Assembly (NCBI GenBank): GCA_022376925.1
Contig: JAIOJX010000002.1
Location: forward strand, 39,332,501 to 39,396,500
Source: Tragulus kanchil
Taxonomy: Eukaryota > Chordata > Mammalia > Artiodactyla > Tragulidae
DNA: 64,000 bases
Direction: 5' to 3'
The notes beneath the pieces are model-generated. The model had not been told where the DNA came from and searched no databases. It saw only the letters and a list, made by a program, of their open reading frames with translations. Positions 10,901 to 22,900 of this stretch are shown in pieces. A program made the translations under genes and the position numbers. Position 1 is the stretch's first letter; each line of letters begins with the position of its first letter.

Positions 10901-13900
10901 TTATCCTGCACTCGTGTTCTCAGTGCGCCGAGTGCCTGGCTTCTCTGGAACCCTGAGGTGACGTGTCCTGTCCCGCCAACCCCAAAGGAGAAAGACGTTG
11001 AAGAGTCCTTAGGTGCACATTTAGAAAGCTGCTTTGACTGAATCGCTAGGATAGTGTGGGAATGTTTACATGGCAGCTGGGTATGTTAGGACCTTTGATG
11101 AGATTATCTCCTTCTTGACAAGCGTTCTGATGTAGAAGAGTCTGAGGTTGAAAGCTGATAAAATCATCACCAGTCTGGGTTGTTGCTTTCTCCTCACCTT
11201 GCTTCTTGATCCCTCAGTGCCCCCTCAGAGCTGAGCAAGTTCAAAGAAGTGAATCCGAGTTCAGGAATATGTATGTGGGTTTGGGATGGATAAACATTAA
11301 GTTTTGCTTTAGTTTAGGGTTTTCGCTTGATTAGCTGACAAAATGAACTAAAGCGTGTTTAAAAACTGAAAAGCTCTGCAGCAGATGAGTTCCACGGGCA
11401 TGTTTTTCTTCCCTCAGTCCTCTTTGGCAGTTACAGGAAGAGCAGAACTCGAAGCCAAGCTCTTGAAGTCTGTTGATGTTCCTGTTGAAAACGTTACCTT
11501 CTGTTGTAGACACTGATCATCCTGAGTATTGGATATAACCATTCCGCCACACATTCTGCCACACTGCTGCTGGGAGAAGGGGATCTATGTTAAGCTCCTC
11601 CCTGGCCTTGTTTTCTTGTGTTGGTGGATGAAAAAGCAAAAGAGCCTCACTAATTAGGATGCATTTTGGTACATCTTATTTGGGAAATGTTTCCATTGAG
11701 GTTCACCCCAGGATGTTGACTACAGCAGGACCTTGTGGCTTCTCCATACTGTGTCTTACATTAGTCCAGTTACTGTCATGACCTGCCTTTCCCTCAGTTT
11801 GCTAAAAACTGCATTCTCTTAAGCCACTTCTGGGCTGCCTAATTGCCTGGAGCCTGAGTTTTGTTTTCCCCACGATAGTTTTGTTTCTGTTGTAACTAAC
11901 TGTAGGGCTAATTCTTCAAGGCATGTCACTTAACCCGCAGAAGGCAGACATTAACCAGGCAGCACTGAAGAGAAAAGTCAGGTGTAAGCCCAGCATAGGG
12001 CTGACTTTATCCTGCACTCGTGTTCTCAGTGCGCCGAGTGCCTGGCTTCTCTGGAACCCTGAGGTGACGTGTCCTGTCCCGCCAACCCCAAAGGAGAAAG
12101 ACGTTGAAGAGTCCTTAGGTGCACATTTAGAAAGCTGCTTTGACTGAATCGCTAGGATAGTGTGGGAATGTTTACATGGCAGCTGGGTATGTTAGGACCT
12201 TTGATGAGATTATCTCCTTCTTGACAAGCGTTCTGATGTAGAAGAGTCTGAGGTTGAAAGCTGATAAAATCATCACCAGTCTGGGTTGTTGCTTTCTCCT
12301 CACCTTGCTTCTTGATCCCTCAGTGCCCCCTCAGAGCTGAGCAAGTTCCGAAAGAAGTGAATCCGAGTTCAGGAATATGTATGTGGGTTTGGGATGGATA
12401 AACATTAAGTTTTGCTTTAGTTTAGGGTTTTCGCTTGATTAGCTGACAAAATGAACTAAAGCGTGTTTAAAAACTGAAAAGCTCTGCAGCAGATGAGTTC
12501 CACGGGCATGTTTTTCTTCCCTCAGTCCTCTTTGGCAGTTACAGGAAGAGCAGAACTCGAAGCCAAGCTCTTGAAGTCTGTTGATGTTCCTGTTGAAAAC
12601 GTTACCTTCTGTTGTAGACACTGATCATCCTGAGTATTGGATATAACCATTCCGCCACACATTCTGCCACACTGCTGCTGGGAGAAGGGGATCTATGTTA
12701 AGCTCCTCCCTGGCCTTGTTTTCTTGTGTTGGTGGATGAAAAGCAAGAGCTCACATAGAAACATCTTTTAACAGCAGTTAGCTTCTGTTAGGATAAAGGA
12801 AGGAGTTTAGCCTTCTGGTGTCATCTAATTAGGATGCTTGGTATATTTGTGATTACATCTGTAATTTGGGGGGGAAATGTAACACTGTTTTTAATTTTTA
12901 AAGTCATGCCATGGAATCTGCCAGAGAAGATTCCTCTAGCCTAGTTGCTGAACTTCAAGAAAAGCTCCAGGAAGAAAAAGCAAAGTTTCTAGAACAACTT
13001 GAAGAGCAGGAAAAGAGGAAGAATGAGGAGATGCAGAACGTCCGAACGTCTTTGATCGCCGAGCAGCAGGTGAGGAGTCCTGGGCCAAGCAGGTCAACAC
13101 ATGTGTCTGTGGCTAACCTACATTCATCCTGATGGTGTTTACTAAATGCCTTCTTCACAAGAAAAGCATTTGCTTTAACAGTCGTTATTTCACATGAGTG
13201 CTTCAAAAAGGAGACTGTCTTAGATTAGGAAGGAGGAAGTGTCAATTCCACTTCTGGCCTCCCAGTTCCCTACCTGATCCCGTCAACACTGAACATTTTC
13301 ACATCGCATGAATTTTTGCAAATGAAAGTGTTTATACTCTTACATAGGTAATACCTGAATTTTTTTCTCTAAGCTCTAAAATTTTAACTTAAATTCTGTG
13401 CTGATAATTCTTTGTCCATGTGGTGGGCTGGCATTTTTATTGAAAAATAAACACCACTTGTGAATGACCCTTTTTCTTCTCCACGCTGAGATGCACCCCT
13501 GTGAGTGGAGGCGGGGTGGTGGTTGTGGTTGTGGTTGTGGTGTTCTGGGCATGCATATCACCTGAGCAGTTCTCCTTCTGTTTTTGCAGACCAACTTCAA
13601 CACCGTCTTGACCAGAGAGAAGATGAGGAAGGAAAACATCATCAATGACCTCAGCGACAAGCTCAAGAGCACCATGCAGCAGCAGGAGCGGGACAAAGGT
13701 CAGCGGTGGGCTCGGTGACCCTCATGGCCTCCTTAGCTCCCATCCACATGCATGCGCCGTGGCTAACACTGTCTCTCTGGCTGCAGATCTGATAGAGTCC
13801 CTGTCAGAGGACCGCGCACGTTTGCTGGAGGAGAAGAAGCGGCTGGAGGAGGAGGTCAGCCGGCTGCGAGGCGCTGGCTTTGCGCCCTCCCCAGGCATGG

Positions 13901-16900
13901 CCATGTCCCCCGAACTGTATGGGGCCTGTGCGCCTGAGCCCCCGGCGGAAGCCCTGGATGCCCCTGGTGAGGGGAGGCCAGACTTGGCCATGGAGACCAG
14001 CACGATGTCTGTCCAGTGAGTGCTCTTTTCTGTGGTCCAGGCGCGGCTGGCCAGCACTCAGGGAGGGCTGGGCAGCCCTGGTGGACCGCAGCCCATGGGC
14101 CTAAGAGCTGGACCTTGTGGAGTCTCGTGAAGTTCACTGGTTTATCTGTGGGATCCAGGTGGGCGAGTTTTCACAGGGTGCCTGGGTGTTCCACCATATC
14201 CCTAGGTAGCCAGGAAGGGCTGCCGGACCAGTGTCTGCAGGAGATGCAGCGTTGAGATCTGGGAGCAGTGGTTGCCAGAGGCTCCGCTGTGTTCATGGTG
14301 CAGGGCCTGTGGGAGCTGGAAGGAGTGGTCACTTACAGGTGGAATCGGAAATAAAAGTCCGACGGGTGGAAGTGGAGAGTAGGAAGGTGGTCCCTGGGGC
14401 TGGCTTGAAGGAGGCGGTAAACAGGGAGGTGCGGGGTGTGGATTTATGCCGCGTCTTGCAGGAGCCTCAGACCACCTCGTGTGCCCTCTGTACTACTTGG
14501 CAATAGACTCCACTTAAAAATGAAGTGAAAGCCTGCCCGCTGTTTCTTGTTTTCTTTTCTGGTTAGTTTTTGACTGTTTGATGGGCAAAGTCATGCACCT
14601 GACAGTTGTTGGCACATTGTAACCACTTAGTAGTGTTCTTGTTGTCTTTACATAGATTTATTTTTTATGAACTGGAGTTTCAAATAGGTCGCTTTAGTTT
14701 TACTGGTGAAACCACCCAAGAAAGACCATCTTATCCGTAACATAGATAAGAATGGTTTCATCCATGGGAAGACACTTGAAATTTCAGATGTTATCCCAGA
14801 AAAATTCGTGTGCAGGTTTTTGCTCATAATTTCAGAGATTGTATCAATCTAGATTCAGGACCTGTGGTGCAAAGAGCACACTGGCAAAGTGTGTCCATAC
14901 CCTTCCATCTGTAAAGTGCTCTGTATTTTTTAACAGTTATATTTCCAAATCTTTGCTGAAGAAGATGAAATCAGAATTTTAAGACTTATACTAAAAATAA
15001 GTCCTTCTCTTTTAGAGAAAATGTGCACGTGCTCTCTGAAGAAAGACAGAGGATAATGCTGTTGGAGCGAGTAAGTGTGTTGTGTCCGCGCAGCTTGATG
15101 GTGCAGCGCCTTCACACTGGGAATCAGTGGAGGGACCCTACACTGAGCGCCGACTGCGTCGTGCTTGTGTGCTGCATCGTCTTCATGGTGTCTCGTAGTT
15201 ATTTTTAAAAGCCCTGTCATGTCTGATCCAAGTGGCAGCAGTAGCTCAGGATTCAGCAACACAGTTTAAGTGTGAATTTTACATAGTACTTTCCAAAAAC
15301 AAAGTACTAAGTATTTTCCAAAATGGGATGGAAATAGAGTATGTGAGTAATGAATAAGAACTAGGTTTTTTAGGATTAATCAGGGTGAAGAGAAAAGGCG
15401 GCAGCCGGGGACTCGTGCCTCTGGTCTTCCCTGCTCAGGCTTGAAGACCTGGGCAGTCTCTCCACAGGGGCCTGTGAGGGCTCAGGGTTTGTAGAGACGT
15501 GTGCTCCAGGCGCTCGGGTCTCTCCCGTGGGCTCTCGTTAGGGAAGGGGCATTACCTGTTGGCTGTGAGTAGTAGCCTCGGTCCTTCCTCTGGGGCAGAC
15601 CTCCTCACACAGCCTCTGGGAACACATCTCAGGTAGATGCTGCATATTTACAAGTCCTCGAGGGCTTCTGATGCAGACTGATCTTTGAGAACCCCTGTCT
15701 TTAGGAAATATACCTAACATTGTTGCAGTTGTCTTTTATGCCAGTAAATAAAAGAGTTGGAGAGAATCCCTAGAAAAGAATGTCCCTGCAACCTTTTATA
15801 TCAGAACTGACCATTAGGACAAAGACAGGTGACCTGGACAGTCTTCGTGCTTGGATCTGAGTCTCTCTTTCCCTCCACTGCAGACACTACAGTTGAAAGA
15901 AGAAGAAAACAAGCGCTTGAATCAGAGACTGGTAAGGTTTCTCACCCAGTTGATCTTGACATTGAAACTGTTGGCATCACATTGCATTGTTAAAGATCAG
16001 AAGGCCGTGTGGTTTGACTAACCCGTCCTCTAGTGGCTGTTGAGCTGTGCTAGTCATTGATGGCAGGTGACTCAGACCTGACCCCGTGCACTGCCTCTTA
16101 GAATTTTACAAGCTGTCAGCAAAGTCCAGATCATCGCTCCTGTGCTCTGGGCAGCATCCCATGGGGAGGACCTCTGCTCTCCTGGAGCAGTGGGCCATGC
16201 ACAGGACATAGGAGGGCTGCCGAGAGCTCAGGTTGGGTGGGGCTGTCCCTCAGATGCAGAGAGCACCCTCCCCACCTCCAGGTGTCTGTAACTGTCTCAT
16301 GGATCAGCAGGTCTCTTCAGCTCCTTGCTTCCTCACGTTGGCCCTTATCTGTGACAGATGCATGGAGAACTTAAACTTATAAAAAGTCTAAACAGGGCTT
16401 CCATGGTGGTCCAGTGTATAAAGAGTTCGCCTTGCAGCACAAGGGGCACTGGTTTGATCCCTGGCCCGGGAGGGTACCGCATGCCGTGGAGCAGCTGGAT
16501 AGGTTTGTCCAAGTATGAGCCAGTGCTTTGGAGCGCATGCGCCCGGGGTTTAGGGGCCTGTGAGGGCTCAGGGTTTGTAGAGACGGTGCTCCAGGCGCTC
16601 GGGTCTCTCCGTGGGCTCTCGTTAGGAAGGGCATTACCTGTTGGCTGTGAGTAGTAGCCTCGGTCCTTCCTCTGGGGCAGACCTCCTCACACAGCCTCTG
16701 GGAACACATCTCAGGTAGATGCTGCATATTTACAAGTCCTCGAGGGCTTCTGATGCAGACTGATCTTTGAGAACCCCTGTCTTTAGGAAATATACCTAAC
16801 ATTGTTGCAGTTGTCTTTTATGCCAGTAAATAAAAGAGTTGGAGAGAATCCTAGAAAAGAATGTCCCTGCAACCTTTTATATCAGAACTGACCATTAGGA

Positions 16901-19900
16901 CAAAGACAGGTGACCTGGACAGTCTTCGTGCTTGGATCTGAGTCTCTCTTTCCCTCCACTGCAGACACTACAGTTGAAAGAAGAAGAAAACAAGCGCTTG
17001 AATCAGAGACTGGTAAGGTTTCTCACCCAGTTGATCTTGACATTGAAACTGTTGGCATCACATTGCATTGTTAAAGATCAGAAGGCCGTGTGGTTTGACT
17101 AACCCGTCCTCTAGTGGCTGTTGAGCTGTGCTAGTCATTGATGGCAGGTGACTCAGACCTGACCCCGTGCACTGCCTCTTAGAATTTTACAAGCTGTCAG
17201 CAAAGTCCAGATCATCGCTCCTGTGCTCTGGGCAGCATCCCATGGGGAGGACCTCTGCTCTCCTGGAGCAGTGGGCCATGCACAGGACATAGGAGGGCTG
17301 CCGAGAGCTCAGGTTGGGTGGGGCTGTCCCTCAGATGCAGAGAGCACCCTCCCCACCTCCAGGTGTCTGTAACTGTCTCATGGATCAGCAGGTCTCTTCA
17401 GCTCCTTGCTTCCTCACGTTGGCCCTTATCTGTGACAGATGCATGGAGAACTTAAACTTATAAAAAGTCTAAACAGGGCTTCCATGGTGGTCCAGTGTAT
17501 AAAGAGTTCGCCTTGCAGCACAAGGGGCACTGGTTTGATCCCTGGCCCGGGAGGGTACCGCATGCCGTGGAGCAGCTGGATAGGTTTGTCCAAGTATGAG
17601 CCAGTGCTTTGGAGCGCATGCGCCCAGAGCCAGTGCTCTGCACCGAGAAAGGCCACGGCAATGGGAGGCCCACACATGCCAAAAAAGAATAAAAGATGGA
17701 TGAAAAATAAATATAAATAAAAGAGGCATGATGGGGGAAAAGGAAACTACCAAAAAAAAAAAGTCTGAAAAACAGAGTTGGGGGCTTCCCTGGTGGTCCA
17801 GTGGGTAAGGGCACCGCCTTGCAGTGCAAGGGGCGCCGGTTCGATCCCTAGCCTGGGAAGATCCTACGTGCCGCGAAGCGGCTGGACCGTGTGTCCAATT
17901 ACCAAGCTGGAGCTCTGGAGTGCATGCGTCCCGAGCCAGAGCTCTGGAACGCATGTGCCCAGAGCCGGTGCTCTGTGACAACAGAGGCCACCGCGATGGG
18001 AGGCCCACATGGGCCAAAGAACAAAGATGGATGAACATAGATAAATGAAAGACCAATAGAAGTGGCCCGCCCACTCCCCTCCCTCCCCAACTTGCGCCCA
18101 AAAAAACACAGAGTTGAATACAACCTGAAAACTGGATGGTTAAGCTTATCCTCACTGGCAACATGTAGGCAATTTGGATGATCTTGAAAATTGGTTGGGA
18201 TGCACTTTAAGTCTTTGTAGTCATTATTTGTTTTCTTTTTCTGTTGTTTTTAAACACTAGTTGTGATCCTTCATAGTGTTCAAAGGGAAATGGAAGAAAT
18301 TCTGAATATGAGAATTAGATTTAATGAACAAGAAGTCCATTTTATCTATCCTTCATTTGTGTGGCTAATTGCCACACAATTAGCTCAGGAGGGCTAAGGA
18401 GGGGCTCAGGAGGGGTCAGCATCCCTGCCGTCCTTTCTGGCCCCAAGACCTTGGGACCTGCGTCCCCTGTGTCAGGTGACAGTGTGAGAAATGGTCTGAT
18501 GCCCAACGGAGGAGCGGCGGTGTGGCCGAGCTGAGAGCTACAGACCAGTCAGCCCCACCCCATCCCAACTGGATGCTCTCGGGAGAGGAGGAGAGGCAGG
18601 TGCTTCTTGGGCTGGTGCTTGCTCAGAATCATGGGCTTTAAACTCTTCTTGAAATTGCCAGTCTCCTTCCTTGTGATATGTATTTATAGATAAAATGATT
18701 CTATACCCAGTTTTTAACCCAGCCAAATTTGACGGAGAAGTAACCCAAGTAGAGGTATAGGTAAATTTGTCCACTGAGAGTAGCTGTTGAAGGAAAGGCG
18801 TTATGTAGATGAAGACAGGAGTTTGGGGCCTGAAAACTGGGAGGCAGCCGTGTAGACTGAGTTGTAGTAAGCGTCTGCAGTTGGGCCTGGGAGGTGCACA
18901 GAGAGCCTGCTTGACTGCTGCCAGCTTTGACCTTTTTTTCCAGATGTCCCAGAGCCTGTCTTCCGTGTCCTCGAGGCATTCTGAGAAGATAGCCATTAGA
19001 GAGTAAGTATTGTGTTTGTATTTTTAGATGCAGACTATACAAGCTGAATCATAGGGAGTTGTTAATGTAAATGTATTTCAGTGGCTGTAATCCTTCAGCC
19101 TCAGGTTCAGTCAGCTGAGTTGTAGTTAATATTCCTGTTCTGTTGCTTAGGTTACTTTCCTGAAGCTTCTTCAGCCAGTGCACCTGTCTTCTATCTCATT
19201 TCGCCCCTTCATCTTCCTCATTTTAGATCAGGGAGTCTTGGTTTTTGAAGTTGCAGTGTTTCTTTGTATTTCTCAGACTTTGTTGTATTGATATGCTACA
19301 AATCCACAATACACCGCTTGTCAGCACAGACTTAAAGAGCAGACAAGACCCTCTGCTTTTCTGTAACAGATCTGTCCATCAAATGTTTGGATTACTGACA
19401 TTTAAGTCTGAGCAGAGTTTTACTACTTTTCTCAGTGATTTGAAAGGGCTGGGTGTATCTACCTTTCCCTACCAGCTGTCTGCCAAGTCAGATCAGCCTA
19501 TAGTCTGATTTCAAAGCTTAGAGAGAGGAACTTCAAACAAAACCAAACCAGGGCCTCCAAGAAGCCCGCCTTCCTTGGAGGTGTTGTCTTCAACAGGACT
19601 GGGCCTGTCCTTTTAGGCAGACAGTTAATTGTGGGATAAACAGTTAATGAACTGAAGACTGTTGTCTTTCTAGAGTTTCCTGGTGATGTTAGTGATTTAC
19701 CAGGTAAAAAACAAAAAGTTTTTGAATCATGGGCTTTAAACTTCTTGAAATTGCCAGTCTCCTTCCTTGTGATATGTATTTATAGATAAAATGATTCTAT
19801 ACCCAGTTTTTAACCCAGCCAAATTTGACGGAGAAGTAACCCAAGTAGAGGTATAGGTAAATTTGTCCACTGAGAGTAGCTGTTGAAGGAAAGGCGTTAT

Positions 19901-22900
19901 GTAGATGAAGACAGGAGTTTGGGGCCTGAAAACTGGGAGGCAGCCGTGTAGACTGAGTTGTAGTAAGCGTCTGCAGTTGGGCCTGGGAGGTGCACAGAGA
20001 GCCTGCTTGACTGCTGCCAGCTTTGACCTTTTTTTCCAGATGTCCCAGAGCCTGTCTTCCGTGTCCTCGAGGCATTCTGAGAAGATAGCCATTAGAGAGT
20101 AAGTATTGTGTTTGTATTTTTAGATGCAGACTATACAAGCTGAATCATAGGGAGTTGTTAATGTAAATGTATTTCAGTGGCTGTAATCCTTCAGCCTCAG
20201 GTTCAGTCAGCTGAGTTGTAGTTAATATTCCTGTTCTGTTGCTTAGGTTACTTTCCTGAAGCTTCTTCAGCCAGTGCACCTGTCTTCTATCTCATTTCGC
20301 CCCTTCATCTTCCTCATTTTAGATCAGGGAGTCTTGGTTTTTGAAGTTGCAGTGTTTCTTTGTATTTCTCAGACTTTGTTGTATTGATATGCTACAAATC
20401 CACAATACACCGCTTGTCAGCACAGACTTAAAGAGCAGACAAGACCCTCTGCTTTTCTGTAACAGATCTGTCCATCAAATGTTTGGATTACTGACATTTA
20501 AGTCTGAGCAGAGTTTTACTACTTTTCTCAGTGATTTGAAAGGGCTGGGTGTATCTACCTTTCCCTACCAGCTGTCTGCCAAGTCAGATCAGCCTATAGT
20601 CTGATTTCAAAGCTTAGAGAGAGAGGAACTTCAAACAAAACCAAACCAGGGCCTCCAAGAAGCCCGCCTTCCTTGGAGGTGTTGTCTTCAACAGGACTGG
20701 GCCTGTCCTTTTAGGCAGACAGTTAATTGTGGGATAAACAGTTAATGAACTGAAGACTGTTGTCTTTCTAGAGTTTCCCTGGTGATGTTAGTGATTTACC
20801 AGGTACAGGACCACGAAATTGTCTGAGATCCAGATTAGTTTTGAACTGGTATTTTGAAGACAGTGAACACCAGGCCGTCACACCTGGCCTTCCGTCCTGC
20901 CCCTCCTTCCAGGCTGAGGGGACTCCCCTGGGAGCCTGCAGCAGCGTTGGTTGCCTGAGTGGGTTCTTTCCTCCCCCCCGCAACTGTGCGCTTGTTCCCT
21001 AGGGCTGCGTGCATTATAAAATACCGGATTTGGATGAGTGCCTTGTTGCTGTACCTAGGTGTGCTACAGTGGGTGTTTTTTCTCCTCACCCAAGCTCGTG
21101 TGTGTGTGAGTGTGGTGTGTGTGTGTGTGTGTGTGTATGTGTGTGTGGTGGTGGTGGTGGTTTTAACCAGTAGATGGTGTTGGTCTTGGGCGGTTGCTAG
21201 CATTACCCTTTGGACATCTGTGTGTCCAGTGTTCCCACAAGCAGCTGTGTGACCAGAGTCCTGTGGCTGAGACCTCGGCGGCTGCTCTGACATCAGTGTT
21301 CGCCGGACACTGCCAGGGCTCCGCCTGGAGCCTCAGGGCTCCCCCGTGAAGGAACCGCTCCTCTGTTCAGTTTCCAGGTGGGAGATCTGGTCCTCATCAT
21401 CCTGGACGAGCGCCATGACAACTACGTGCTCTTCACCGTGAGCCCCACCCTGTACTTCCTGCACTCAGAGTCACTGCCTGGCCTGGACCTCCAGCCAGGG
21501 GCAGGAGGTGAGTGTCCCCGGACCCGAAACCTGAACCAAGGGCACTGAGTGGGCAAGAGAGAGTGCCGCTGAACCTGTCGTTCTGTTTTTATGACATGGA
21601 TATTGTCTACATTGTTTGACTGGATTCTGTTGACCGTTCAGCACTGGAGTGTGTGAGTCCAGTTGGATTAGAGAGCTGGTCCTGTAGCAACGGCAGGACC
21701 ACGCTGTTGCGGTCTCACACCCATGGGAGCTGAAGCCAGCCGTGCTCATTGGTTACTAACCCGTGGGAGCCGAAGCAAGTGGAAGACTATTTACTTTGCC
21801 AGAATAGAAAGACTGTCCACTTGGTTTGATGTTCCATTGGTACAGGACCACGAAATTGTCTGAGATCCAGATTAGTTTTGAACTGGTATTTTGAAGACAG
21901 TGAACACCAGGCCGTCACACCTGGCCTTCCGTCCTGCCCCTCCTTCCAGGCTGAGGGGACTCCCCTGGGAGCCTGCAGCAGCGTTGGTTGCCTGAGTGGG
22001 TTCTTTCCTCCCCCCCGCAACTGTGCGCTTGTTCCCTAGGGCTGCGTGCATTATAAAATACCGGATTTGGATGAGTGCCTTGTTGCTGTACCTAGGTGTG
22101 CTACAGTGGGTGTTTTTTCTCCTCACCCAAGCTCGTGTGTGTGGGAGTGTGGTGTGTGTGGGTGTGTGTGTGTATGTGTGTGGGGTGGGGTGGTGGTTTT
22201 AACCAGTAGATGGTGTTGGTCTTGGGCGGTTGCTAGCATTACCCTTTGGACATCTGTGTGTCCAGTGTTCCCACAAGCAGCTGTGTGACCAGAGTCCTGT
22301 GGCTGAGACCTCGGCGGCTGCTCTGACATCAGTGTTCGCCGGACACTGCCAGGGCTCCGCCTGGAGCCTCAGGGCTCCCCCGTGAAGGAACCGCTCCTCT
22401 GTTCAGTTTCCAGGTGGGAGATCTGGTCCTCATCATCCTGGACGAGCGCCATGACAACTACGTGCTCTTCACCGTGAGCCCCACCCTGTACTTCCTGCAC
22501 TCAGAGTCACTGCCTGGCCTGGACCTCCAGCCAGGGGCAGGAGGTGAGTGTCCCCGGACCCGAAACCTGAACCAAGGGCACTGAGTGGGCAAGAGAGAGT
22601 GCCGCTGAACCTGTCGTTCTGTTTTTATGACATGGATATTGTCTACATTGTTTGACTGGATTCTGTTGACCGTTCAGCACTGGAGTGTGTGAGTCCAGTT
22701 GGATTAGAGAGCTGGTCCTGTAGCAACGGCAGGACCACGCTGTTGCGGTCTCACACCCATGGGAGCTGAAGCCAGCCGTGCTCATTGGTTACTAACCCGT
22801 GGGAGCCGAAGCAAGTGGAAGACTATTTACTTTGCCAGAATAGAAAGACTGTCCACTTGGTTTGATGTTCCAGTTTGGAGTGACTTGGAGACACGGTCAG

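Larger units (their letters stand above)
7530..12903 (+). other. RB1CC1: Large RB1CC1 intron
   Basis: This intron holds duplications 2 and 3, a SINE fragment and an L1 3' fragment. Open frames here (for example 8344-8697 and its copy at 9428-9781) occur in both duplicate copies, have no splice context and no family I recognise. The real intron is probably about 2.2 kb shorter. Confidence 0.8.
15466..17625 (+). repeat. Duplication 4: ~1.08-kb direct tandem copies
   Basis: Copy 1 is 15466-16551 (matching until about 16545) and copy 2 is 16552-17625. The unit carries RB1CC1 exon 12. Copy 2's head shows single-base losses in short homopolymers (gacggtg for gacgtgtg, ttaggaaggg for ttagggaagggg). 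Confidence 0.95.
18626..20803 (+). repeat. Duplication 5: ~1.09-kb direct tandem copies
   Basis: Copy 1 is 18626-19723 and copy 2 is 19724-20803. It carries RB1CC1 exon 13. Copy 2's head lacks two bases (aaacttcttg for aaactcttcttg) and copy 1's tail lacks a C and a GA pair. Copy 2 abuts duplication 6 exactly. Confidence 0.95.
20802..22872 (+). repeat. Duplication 6: ~1.04-kb direct tandem copies
   Basis: Copy 1 is 20802-21838 and copy 2 is 21839-22872. It carries RB1CC1 exon 14. The copies differ mainly in the TG/TGG microsatellite near 21100-21160 and 22136-22196. Confidence 0.95.

Noticed and set aside
17469..18164. 231-codon minus-strand open frame
   Set aside because: It is the read-through of two neighbouring tRNA-derived SINEs (repeated WASHRGG/RDRTGAPC-like peptides that occur at every copy of this SINE).
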